Assembly (NCBI RefSeq): GCF_017643905.1
Contig: NZ_JAEPMO010000035.1
Coordinates: forward strand, 1-32,402
Direction of reading: 5' to 3'
From: Marivita sp.
GTDB lineage: Bacteria > Pseudomonadota > Alphaproteobacteria > Rhodobacterales > Rhodobacteraceae
DNA length: 32,402 nucleotides
In this document: positions 20,255 through 29,203 of the stretch, piece after piece
Layout: every line of letters starts with the position of its first letter
Numbering within the stretch: the first letter of the stretch is position 1
The notes under the pieces: model-generated
Seen by the model: only the letters and a program-made list of their open reading frames with translations
Told to the model about the DNA's origin: nothing
The model's database searches: none
Position numbers and translations under genes: made by a program

Positions 20255-20866
20255 ATGTTGGTGTTTTGGAACGAACGGCTTGTGCTGTTGTCGGTGCCCA
20301 AGACGGGCACCCATGCCTATACGCAGGCTCTTGGCCCGCGCGCGTCCATGGTGGTCACCGATCCGCCCGAGCTCAAACACGAGCCGGTCTATCGGTACAA
20401 TCGATTCTTCCGCCCCATGTTCGAGAAGATGGGAGCGGCAGAGATGGAGTTGGTGGCGGTCATCCGGGAACCGCTGGATTGGCTGGGCAGCTGGTACCGA
20501 TACAGGCAGCGCCCGGCGCTTGACGGTCGACCGACTTCGACCAAGGGGCACAGCTTTGACGCGTTTCTTAAAGCCAGTTGTGAGGACACTCCGCCTGCCT
20601 TCGCCAATGTCGGCAATCAGGCAAAATTCGTCGAGGCGCGGCCCAACGGAACGGCGGTGTCGCATTTCTTCCGCTACGAGGATCAGGCCGGGTTGCGCGC
20701 CTTTCTTGCCGAACGCCTTGGTGATCTGCCCGACATTCCAAGCGTGAATGTTTCACCTCGTCTCGATTTGCAGGCCTCACCCGACGTCGAAGCCCTGGTG
20801 CGGCGGGAAAGAGCGGCGGAATTTACGCTGTGGGAGTCGATTCCGGTGCGGGGCAGTCAGGGGTGA
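20255..20866 (+). CDS. Sulfotransferase-like P-loop protein
   Basis: A 203-residue protein starting MLVFWNERLVLLSVPKTGTH. The VPKTGTHAYTQAL segment is the 5'-phosphosulfate (PAPS) binding loop pattern of sulfotransferases. VIREPLDWLGSWYRYR corresponds to their 3'-phosphate-binding Arg/Ser strand, and FFRYEDQAGLRAFLAERLG follows. Close relatives in Rhodobacteraceae are often labelled gamma-glutamyl kinase; nothing here resembles the amino-acid kinase fold, so that name looks wrong. The ATG at 20255 has GGAG nine bases upstream and gives the conserved start. The acceptor is unknown. Its last 10 bases overlap the end of the convergent cckA. Confidence 0.7.
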   Translation: MLVFWNERLVLLSVPKTGTHAYTQALGPRASMVVTDPPELKHEPVYRYNRFFRPMFEKMGAAEMELVAVIREPLDWLGSWYRYRQRPALDGRPTSTKGHSFDAFLKASCEDTPPAFANVGNQAKFVEARPNGTAVSHFFRYEDQAGLRAFLAERLGDLPDIPSVNVSPRLDLQASPDVEALVRRERAAEFTLWESIPVRGSQG

Positions 20867-23205
20867 GCGTCTGCACCCGGAGTTGGTGCCGGGAGTGTCG
20901 CCAATTGCTGATTGACGATCGAGGTCAGTTCCGTCAGCGAGAACGGCTTGGCCAGGAATGCCGAGGCTTCGATCCGTGCGCCTTGTGACTTGAACACGTC
21001 TTCCGCGTAGCCGGACATGAACACCACCGGCACATCCGGCCGCATCTTGCGGGCCTTGCGCACCCAGCTTGGCCCGTCGAGGCCGGGCATGACAACATCC
21101 GTTACAAAGACATCGACCTTAAGGTCCGCGTCTTTCAGCAAATCAAGCGCGTCTTCGGCGGTGCTTGCTTCGATCACGCGGAAGCCGCGATGGGCCAAAG
21201 CGCGTGATGCAAAGGCCCGCACCGGCGCTTCATCCTCGACCAGCAGCACAACCCCTTCACCGAACCGCGTCGGTGCAGCACGTGGCGGGTCGGGCACAAC
21301 AGGTTCTTCGATCACCGGATCATCGCAGACGGGGAACATGACGGTAAAGATGCTGCCCTTGCCCAAGGTGCTGTCAACAAAGATGAACCCGCCTGTTTGC
21401 TTCACGATTCCATAGACGGTGGACAGGCCAAGCCCCGTGCCTTCGCCAGTGCGTTTTGTGGTGTAGAAAGGCTCGAACACCTTTTCGAGCTTGTCCGGTG
21501 CGATGCCGACCCCATCATCCTTGACCTGCACCACCACGTAGGCTCCTTCGGGCACCCGAGCGCGCCCGTGCTGCATCGGTTTGTGCAGGACACGCTCAGA
21601 GGTTTCGATCCGGATTGTGCCGCCCTTTGTCATGGCGTCACGGGCGTTGACGACGAGGTTCAGGATCACCTGCTCCAACTGCCGCTTGTCGGCGCGAATG
21701 GGCGGCAGACCCGAGGCCTGGCGCAGATCAAGTGCCGTTTTTTCGCCTACCAGACGATTGAGCAGATGCGTCAAGTCCGACAGGATATCGCGCAATTCCA
21801 GCCGTTCAGGCCGTAGCGTCTGCTTGCGCGAAAAAGCCAGCAATTGCCCGACAAGCGCTGCTGCGCGATTGGCGTTCTGATGGATCTGAACAAGGTCGCC
21901 GTAATCCGGGTCGCCTTGATCATGCCTGAGCAGCAACAGGTCGCAATGTCCTGATATTGCAGTCAAAAGATTGTTGAAGTCATGCGCCACGCCACCTGCG
22001 AGCTGGCCAATTGCCTGCATTTTCTGACTTTGAACAAACTGGGCCTCAAGGCTCTTGAGTTCGGTTGCGTCGTTCAGCACCGCCACAAGAAGTACTTCGC
22101 CATCTTCGATAACCCGCGCCAGCGTGACCTGAACAAAAACCTCTTTGTCCGGGCGCGTCAGTCGGAGGAATTCCGACCGCCCCAGCCCCTTGCCCGAGGC
22201 GGCATCGGCCAGCCAATCCGGGATCGCCCGTCCCAGCCCTTCCATCAGGTCGGCAAGGCTGTGAGTGCTTCCGTCATCTGCATGCAGCAAGTCGCGGGCG
22301 CAGCGGTTGGCTTTGCTGATCTCGCCGCGCGGCGTCACTTTGAGCAGCGGCACCGGCAAAGCCTCAAACCCCATGTCGTCAGGCGCTGTATCCGAGGGCT
22401 GTATGTTGGGCACAAACACCACTTCTTCGCGCCCCATGCCTGCGGGATGCACGTTGATTGTGAACTCCTGCGCCTCACCCAGGGACCGCACGCGGTGGGT
22501 TTGACCCGGCCGCAAGGGGGGATCGGTGATCAGATCTTCGACAACCCGCACGCGACCGCCCGCAAGGTCCCGTGCCGCAGCATTCATCCAAAGAACCGTG
22601 CCAGCGCGCCCGACGGTCATGCTGGGGTAAGTGATCTTGGTTGCGGTCATCGGGTCGTCCCGCGCAAACACCAGTTCGAGCCGCCACATCAGTGCTGTCG
22701 GGCCAAGTTGATGCGCGACGAGCCTGAGGTGCCGATCCTTCAGGACGATTTTTTCAGAACCGATCCCCTCGACCAAAGCGTTGCTTTGCACGCGATGGAT
22801 GAGACCTGACGGATCAGCCACGTGATCACCCACGATGTCGCGCAGCATCCGTTCCGGGGCGATCTTGAAGGTTCGTGATGCGACCCTGTTGGCCTGCAAT
22901 ATCGTTCCTTGCAGATCGGTGACGAGGCAGGGCGTTATGTCATGTTCGACCAGCAACGCCATGTGTTTCAGAGATTTTGCCGCAGACCACATTCGGATCT
23001 TCTGGTGTGCGACCAGAACGAGACACGCCAATCCGCAAGCCGCTGCGGTGGCCGAAAGTCCGGCGCGGATAAGGTCGTCAGGTGCGATGACCGCCAGACC
23101 AGCGCTGCCCAGAGCACAGGCGAACAGCCATGCAGTGGCGGGCCATGCAAGTCGGGATGCGGGTACAAAGCGGTCGTATACGGTCATCGACAAAGCCCCA
23201 AGCAC
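20857..23205 (-). CDS. cckA: Hybrid sensor histidine kinase CckA
   Basis: Membrane-anchored kinase/phosphatase at the head of the CckA-ChpT-CtrA phosphorelay, which in alphaproteobacteria controls the cell cycle, motility and gene-transfer-agent activity. Layout in 782 residues: two membrane helices (about 20-66), PAS-like regions (about 85-380), and a HisKA domain with phospho-acceptor His408 in QKMQAIGQLAGGVAHDFNNL. The HATPase follows with N520 (LNLVVNARDAM), DDGVGIAP and GEGTGLGLSTVYG, and then a receiver domain (650-770) with Asp703 and Lys753. The GTG at 23205 has AGGGAA upstream; ATG 23187 is an alternative start. No chpT or ctrA is in the window. Confidence 0.92.
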   Translation of the reverse strand: MLGALSMTVYDRFVPASRLAWPATAWLFACALGSAGLAVIAPDDLIRAGLSATAAACGLACLVLVAHQKIRMWSAAKSLKHMALLVEHDITPCLVTDLQGTILQANRVASRTFKIAPERMLRDIVGDHVADPSGLIHRVQSNALVEGIGSEKIVLKDRHLRLVAHQLGPTALMWRLELVFARDDPMTATKITYPSMTVGRAGTVLWMNAAARDLAGGRVRVVEDLITDPPLRPGQTHRVRSLGEAQEFTINVHPAGMGREEVVFVPNIQPSDTAPDDMGFEALPVPLLKVTPRGEISKANRCARDLLHADDGSTHSLADLMEGLGRAIPDWLADAASGKGLGRSEFLRLTRPDKEVFVQVTLARVIEDGEVLLVAVLNDATELKSLEAQFVQSQKMQAIGQLAGGVAHDFNNLLTAISGHCDLLLLRHDQGDPDYGDLVQIHQNANRAAALVGQLLAFSRKQTLRPERLELRDILSDLTHLLNRLVGEKTALDLRQASGLPPIRADKRQLEQVILNLVVNARDAMTKGGTIRIETSERVLHKPMQHGRARVPEGAYVVVQVKDDGVGIAPDKLEKVFEPFYTTKRTGEGTGLGLSTVYGIVKQTGGFIFVDSTLGKGSIFTVMFPVCDDPVIEEPVVPDPPRAAPTRFGEGVVLLVEDEAPVRAFASRALAHRGFRVIEASTAEDALDLLKDADLKVDVFVTDVVMPGLDGPSWVRKARKMRPDVPVVFMSGYAEDVFKSQGARIEASAFLAKPFSLTELTSIVNQQLATLPAPTPGADAHP

Positions 23206-23282
23206 AAAGGTTCCCTGTCTTTAGACCGCATGAAACTTAAGCGACGCTTAACGGGAATGCACGCTATGGTTGTATTTTGGAG

Positions 23283-24434
23283 TCAGGTTTTTGTCAACGT
23301 TGCAACGAAGAAGCCGTCACCGCCCTGAGACAAGTCAAACCGCTGATGCATTGCGACGCGCCATCCGGGGTGGCGCGACAGAAAACCGTCGATCTGCGCC
23401 TCGTTTTCGCAGGTGAGCACCGAACATGTCGCATAGGCCAGCGTGCCACCGGGGCGGACAAGTCCGGCGACCTGATCAAGGATCTTTGCCTGAATTCCGG
23501 TCAGTTCGTCCAAACGCTCAGGCGTGAGCCGCCATTTGCCTTCGGGTGACCGCCGCCACGATCCGCTGCCGGAACAGGGAACATCACACAGAACAAGGTC
23601 ATATGTTCTCTTGGGCCGGTCCACCCGCGTCACGGTGGCCCCGGCACGATCGGCTCGGTCCGGCAGGTCCGACATCCGGCGCGGGTCAGCATCATGCGCA
23701 TCGACCGGTCCACGCAGGCGCGCGGCCAGCGCCAGTGTTTTGCCGCCTCCTCCGGCGCAATAGTCGAGGCAGCGCATCCCTTCCGTCAAGGGCAAAGCGT
23801 CAACCACAGCCTGACTTGCCACATCCTGAAGTTCGACCCATCCGGTCCGAAAGGCTTCGGTCTGTGACAGGCGCCGCGCGCCCTCGATCACTTCGAGCGC
23901 GGTTTCGGACAGAGGGTGCGGAGCGGTTTCGATCCCTTCTTCAAGCAGCGCGGCCTGTGCGGAGACTACATCCGCTTTCAGCAGGTTGACCCGGACAAAC
24001 ACAGACGCGCGATGGCGCAGGGCTTCGGCTGTTGCATCAGCTTTGTCGGACAAGCTGCTGAGAAATTGTTCATAAACCCAATCGGGAAGATCCAGTGCTT
24101 CGACTCCGATTGGCGGATGGCCAGCCTCGCGTTCATCCTCTGACAAGGGGCTCAGCGCATACCCGTCCCCGATGAACACCGCGTCCGGATCTTCACCGGT
24201 TTGCCGCAACCTGCCAAGGACACGCGCGCGGCCTGTTTCGCCGCCACCAAGTGACGCAGTGCTGCGCCAGCAGCGCAGAATGTCATAGACATGATCGCGA
24301 ATGGCCGCACGATCCTTGGAGCCCGCAAAGCGCGACTTGCGCGCCCATGTGGTCAGCGCCTTTTCCGCCGGATATCCGGCAACGATCTGATCAAGGATGC
24401 TCGCAGCGGCAGCCCATCGTGCAGCGGGAGACAT
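23283..24434 (-). CDS. rsmB: 16S rRNA m5C methyltransferase, RsmB/NOP2 family
   Basis: SAM-dependent RNA cytosine-5 methyltransferase. The N-terminal NusB-like helical part is AARWAAAASILDQIVAG...DRAAIRDHVYDILR. The Rossmann core has the SAM motif CLDYCAGGGGKTLALAARLRG, motif IV DVPCSGSGSWRR with the release Cys, and motif VI YATCSVLTCENE with the nucleophilic Cys. At 383 residues it is slightly shorter than E. coli RsmB (429). It follows guaB after 18 bases, probably cotranscribed. Target position 967 is assumed from the family; another rRNA target is possible. Confidence 0.87.
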   Translation of the reverse strand: MSPAARWAAAASILDQIVAGYPAEKALTTWARKSRFAGSKDRAAIRDHVYDILRCWRSTASLGGGETGRARVLGRLRQTGEDPDAVFIGDGYALSPLSEDEREAGHPPIGVEALDLPDWVYEQFLSSLSDKADATAEALRHRASVFVRVNLLKADVVSAQAALLEEGIETAPHPLSETALEVIEGARRLSQTEAFRTGWVELQDVASQAVVDALPLTEGMRCLDYCAGGGGKTLALAARLRGPVDAHDADPRRMSDLPDRADRAGATVTRVDRPKRTYDLVLCDVPCSGSGSWRRSPEGKWRLTPERLDELTGIQAKILDQVAGLVRPGGTLAYATCSVLTCENEAQIDGFLSRHPGWRVAMHQRFDLSQGGDGFFVATLTKT

Positions 24435-24452
24435 GCGCGCGCGTCAGTCCGC

Positions 24453-25928
<1,476 letters not shown>

Positions 25929-25988
25929 TTAGGCACGTCCCTATTGCATGGGTTGCCCTTGGGGGAAAGCCCCAATCCGCTCTTTACG

Positions 25989-26006
25989 GCGGCAAAGCGC
26001 TGCCGC
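25989..26006. repeat. Short inverted repeat upstream of the ureohydrolase
   Basis: GCGGCA (25989-25994) and TGCCGC (26001-26006) flank AAGCGC. It lies 33 bases before the ureohydrolase start and could be a leader stem or operator; the evidence is only the symmetry. Confidence 0.3.
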
Positions 26007-26038
26007 AGTCTGGCGCTGGATCAACTGGAGTGACTCCC

Positions 26039-26998
26039 ATGGCTCATGGATACGAGGCGGGACGCCTTAACCTGCCTTTCACAGGCATCTGCACCTTTGC
26101 CCGCAGCCCGTACCAGCCGGACTGGAGCGCGATTGAAGCCGATGTGGCGATCCTTGGCGCGCCCTTTGATGCGGGCACGCAATGGCGCGCCGGTGCCCGC
26201 TTCGGCCCGCGCGGCGTGCGTGAGGCGTCGACATTGTTCAGCTTTGGCCATGCCGGGGCCTATGACCACGAAGACGACGTGACCTATCTGGCCGACACGC
26301 GGATCATCGATCTGGGCGATGCGGACATCGTGCACACCGACACGGTACAAAGCCACGCCAATATCCGCAAAGGGGTTGAAGCGATCCGCAAGGCGGGTGC
26401 TTTGCCCGTGGTTATCGGTGGTGACCATTCGATCAACATTCCCTGTATCGATGCGTTCGAGGGCGCAGATCCGCTCCACATTCTGCAAATCGACGCGCAT
26501 CTCGATTTCGTCGATGAACGCCACGGCGTGCGCAATGGCCACGGCAACCCGATGCGCCGCGCCTCTGAAAAGGCGTGGGTTTCGGGCATGACACAGGTTG
26601 GCATCCGCAATGTCAGTTCTACCGCGCGCGAGGGTTATGAGGATGCCCGCGCGCGCGGGTCGGACATCCTGTCGGTGCGGCAGGCCCGCAAGCTTGGCCC
26701 CGCAGGTGTGGCAAACCGCCTGCCTCAAGGTGCACCGATCTATATCACCATCGACATCGACGCTTTCTGCCCATCGATTGCACCCGGCACGGGCACCCCC
26801 AGCCATGGTGGGTTTCTGTACTATGACGTGCTGGAACTGCTGCAACAGGTGTCGCGCAAGCACGAGGTCGTTGGAATCGACCTTGTCGAAGTGGCCCCAG
26901 ATTACGACCCGACCGGATCGACCTCGATCCTCGCTGCACAGGTCTTGATGAACCTTCTCGGCTTTGTCTTTCACGCGCGAGGGCAGCGCGGCGGATAA
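26039..26998 (+). CDS. Ureohydrolase (agmatinase/guanidino-acid hydrolase family)
   Basis: Binuclear-manganese hydrolase that releases urea from a guanidino compound. In 319 residues the metal motifs are GGDHS (127-131), DAHLD (152-156) and DID (239-241), and EVAP is at 284-287. The substrate loop around GHGNPMRRA (167-175) and the start with its early FARSPY segment place it in the SpeB-like branch. The usual DIDxxDP motif reads DIDAFCP: the Asp that is normally conserved but does not bind metal is Cys244. Substrates of such enzymes include agmatine, guanidinobutyrate and guanidinopropionate, and I cannot choose. The ATG at 26039 has GGAG eight bases upstream. Confidence 0.87.
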   Translation: MAHGYEAGRLNLPFTGICTFARSPYQPDWSAIEADVAILGAPFDAGTQWRAGARFGPRGVREASTLFSFGHAGAYDHEDDVTYLADTRIIDLGDADIVHTDTVQSHANIRKGVEAIRKAGALPVVIGGDHSINIPCIDAFEGADPLHILQIDAHLDFVDERHGVRNGHGNPMRRASEKAWVSGMTQVGIRNVSSTAREGYEDARARGSDILSVRQARKLGPAGVANRLPQGAPIYITIDIDAFCPSIAPGTGTPSHGGFLYYDVLELLQQVSRKHEVVGIDLVEVAPDYDPTGSTSILAAQVLMNLLGFVFHARGQRGG

Positions 26999-27094
26999 GC
27001 CCAAACGACGGGTTTCCGCCGACCCGTCACAGCCCTGTTGCACTTGTTGGGTCGGCTGCGTTCACTTGGAAAAAACCGACTCGGCAGGCACAAA

Positions 27095-28246
27095 ATGACC
27101 AAACCACTCGCAGGCATCACGATCCTCGACCTCACCCATGTGCTGGCCGGACCGTTCTGTTCCATGACGCTGGCTGATCTGGGCGCGCTTGTGATCAAGG
27201 TCGAACGTCCAGGCGCAGGCGACGACACACGCGCCTTTCCGCCCTTTGCCAAAGGCAAATCCGCCTATTTCGCGGCCATCAATCACGGCAAGAAATCTAT
27301 CGCGCTAGACCTCAAGAAGGAGGAGGATCGCGCGATTTTCGAACGGCTCTTGCCGCGTGCCGACGTCATCCTTGAAAACTACCGCCCCGGCGTGATGGAG
27401 CGGCTGGGCTATGGCTGGGACGACCTGCATGCCGAATACCCGCGCCTGATCTACGGCGCGGTGTCCGGGTTCGGCCATACCGGGCCCGAGGCCAAACGTC
27501 CCGCCTATGACATGGTGGTGCAGGCACGCGGCGGGGTCATGTCGATCACCGGTGAAAAGGGGCGCGAGCCCGTGCGCGTAGGTGCCTCCATCGGGGATAT
27601 CGTGGCGGGTATGTACCTGAGCCAGGGGGTGCTGGCAGCGCTGATGGACCGCGAACGAAGCGGTGTTGGTCGCAAGGTGGATATTTCGATGCTGGACGCG
27701 CAGCTCGCCATCCTCGAACACGCCATCGCCATCACCTCGGTCACCGGAACGCCGCCCGTTCCGACGGGGGCGCGGCATCCGTCGATTGCGCCGTTCGAGA
27801 CGTTCCATGCCTCGGACGGGCTGTTCGTGATCGCCGCCGGGAACGACGTGCTCTTCGAAAAACTCTGCGTCGCGCTGAACCTGCCGTTGTCTGACGATCC
27901 GCGCTTTGCAACCAATCCGGCGCGGGTGGAAAACGCCCGCCTCCTGAAGCGCTTGATTGAGGCGGTAACCCTCGACAAAACCCGCGCTTATTGGATCGCC
28001 AAGCTGGGCGCTGCGGGCATCCCAAGCGGTCCGATCCAGGACGTGGCGCAAGTGATGCGCGATCCACAGATCCTCGCCCGCAACATGGTGGTGGACGTGC
28101 TTGACCGCAACGGACGCCCAGCCTTCAAGGCAGCAGGCAACCCGATCAAGATGTCTGGCCTTGGCGATCCAACGGTGCGCCCCGCTGCCCCCGATCTCGA
28201 CGGAGACCGGGGTGAGATCCTACGCTGGCTTGAGGGCAAGAGTTAG
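27095..28246 (+). CDS. Class III CoA-transferase (CaiB/BaiF family)
   Basis: Moves CoA between organic acids through an aspartyl-CoA anhydride. The 383 residues start with the family pattern LAGITILDLTHVLAGPFCSM and continue ADLGALVIKVERPGAGDDTR. FGHTGPEAKRPAYDMVVQARGG is present, and the likely catalytic Asp168 lies in VGASIGDIVAGMYLSQGVLA. The end contains IPSGPIQDVAQVMRDPQILAR. The ATG at 27095 fits the conserved N-terminus; the ribosome site is weak. The substrate is unknown. It could supply or accept CoA in the same acid metabolism as the acyl-CoA synthetase at 3764, but that is a guess. Confidence 0.9.
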   Translation: MTKPLAGITILDLTHVLAGPFCSMTLADLGALVIKVERPGAGDDTRAFPPFAKGKSAYFAAINHGKKSIALDLKKEEDRAIFERLLPRADVILENYRPGVMERLGYGWDDLHAEYPRLIYGAVSGFGHTGPEAKRPAYDMVVQARGGVMSITGEKGREPVRVGASIGDIVAGMYLSQGVLAALMDRERSGVGRKVDISMLDAQLAILEHAIAITSVTGTPPVPTGARHPSIAPFETFHASDGLFVIAAGNDVLFEKLCVALNLPLSDDPRFATNPARVENARLLKRLIEAVTLDKTRAYWIAKLGAAGIPSGPIQDVAQVMRDPQILARNMVVDVLDRNGRPAFKAAGNPIKMSGLGDPTVRPAAPDLDGDRGEILRWLEGKS

Positions 28247-28266
28247 GCGCGTTGAAACGTGCTTTC
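28247..28266 (+). terminator. Weak terminator after the CoA-transferase
   Basis: GCGCGT (28247-28252) can pair with ACGTGC (28257-28262, one G-U pair) around a TGAA loop, followed by TTTC. It begins at the base after the stop codon. Confidence 0.35.
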
Positions 28267-28575
28267 CCGGCACCGGACGCAGGCTTACTAGATCCTTAAC
28301 GCCTCTGCGTCACCTTCTGCCGCACAAAAGCTTTTGAGCGGGAAGGGTCACTCCCATGCCGCGACACCAGAACTGACATTGCACTCGGATGCCCCGATAC
28401 GGGGACGATCATGAGAGACCGGTCACACGAGGCCCCGTCACCGGGGTACAGGTCTAAAGCCACGGCTTTGCCAGCACGAGAGAACGGTCAGGCCCAAGGG
28501 GCGGCGCCGCTTCCACTCAGGACAGATGATCCCGACGCCCTGCCCGGTCCTGCCGCGGCGGGGTCGTCCTGCGCG
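28247..28575. other. Gene-free stretch with several stem-loops
   Basis: These 329 bases lie between the 3' ends of two convergent genes and hold no supported gene. They contain GACGCAG (28276-28282) / CTGCGTC (28305-28311), a 12-base palindrome CAAAAGCTTTTG (28325-28336), and CCCCG/CGGGG at 28392-28404. A second CCCCG/CGGGG is at 28433-28446, AAAGC/GCTTT at 28456-28469, and a GCGGCGCCGC palindrome near 28502-28511. The density of symmetry suggests structured RNA or terminators, but no family is recognised. Confidence 0.5.
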
Positions 28576-29043
28576 CTACTTGTACTGCCCGGCGGTGATA
28601 AACTCGCCAAACGCCTCGCACCAGACCACAACCGTGTTGTAGTCTGCCACGTCGACACCTTCCGGTACTGCAAGCAAAAAGCCCGAAAAGGATTTCACAT
28701 CCCCGATCAGCACCGCTTCGGCCTTGATCGGCTCGAACGCGTCCTCGTGGTCGACGAACTCCTTGGTCAGGTAGAGCTTGTAATCCGGTCCCGGCGCCAG
28801 CTTGCCCTCATGCACGATCTCTTCGGGAGTGATGCTGATCATGCCCTCGCCCCAGTGCAGGAAATCGCTGCCGCGCAAATCGCGTGTCAACTCAACCGAA
28901 TAAAGCGCCCGCGCCGCCTTTTCCTCAAGCATACTGGCATCCGGCGCAGGTGCGGCGGTCAGGATCGGCAGGATGTAGATGCCAAGCGCCAGACCGGCGA
29001 CAAACGCCGCGCCATGGGTGATGAGACGGAACAGGTTACGCAT
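28576..29043 (-). CDS. DM13-domain membrane-anchored protein
   Basis: A 155-residue protein with one N-terminal membrane helix (about residues 10-32, ending YILPILTAAPAP) and a periplasmic DM13 domain. In the domain, SDFLHWGEGMISI opens the first strands, and GPDYKLYLTKEFVD, IGDVKSFSGFLLAVPEGVDV and the conserved Cys142 in VVVWCEAFGEFITAGQYK follow. DM13 domains are predicted to take part in electron transfer or hydroxylation linked to the Cys; no partner is visible here. The ATG at 29043 is chosen because it opens the membrane helix. The gene is divergent from the corrinoid activation protein gene. Confidence 0.83.
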   Translation of the reverse strand: MRNLFRLITHGAAFVAGLALGIYILPILTAAPAPDASMLEEKAARALYSVELTRDLRGSDFLHWGEGMISITPEEIVHEGKLAPGPDYKLYLTKEFVDHEDAFEPIKAEAVLIGDVKSFSGFLLAVPEGVDVADYNTVVVWCEAFGEFITAGQYK

Positions 29044-29203
29044 GGGACACTCCACCACAAAGTCCTCTTCACTCTTGCACCGGCGTCCAAGCCGGTCAAC
29101 GCCGCATCCCATGCCGCTCTGCATAAACATTATGACGCAATTCACCTTTTTCCCACCGCGCGGAACGCTATGGTCCCGGTCAACCAAGACCAGAGAGAAT
29201 CCC

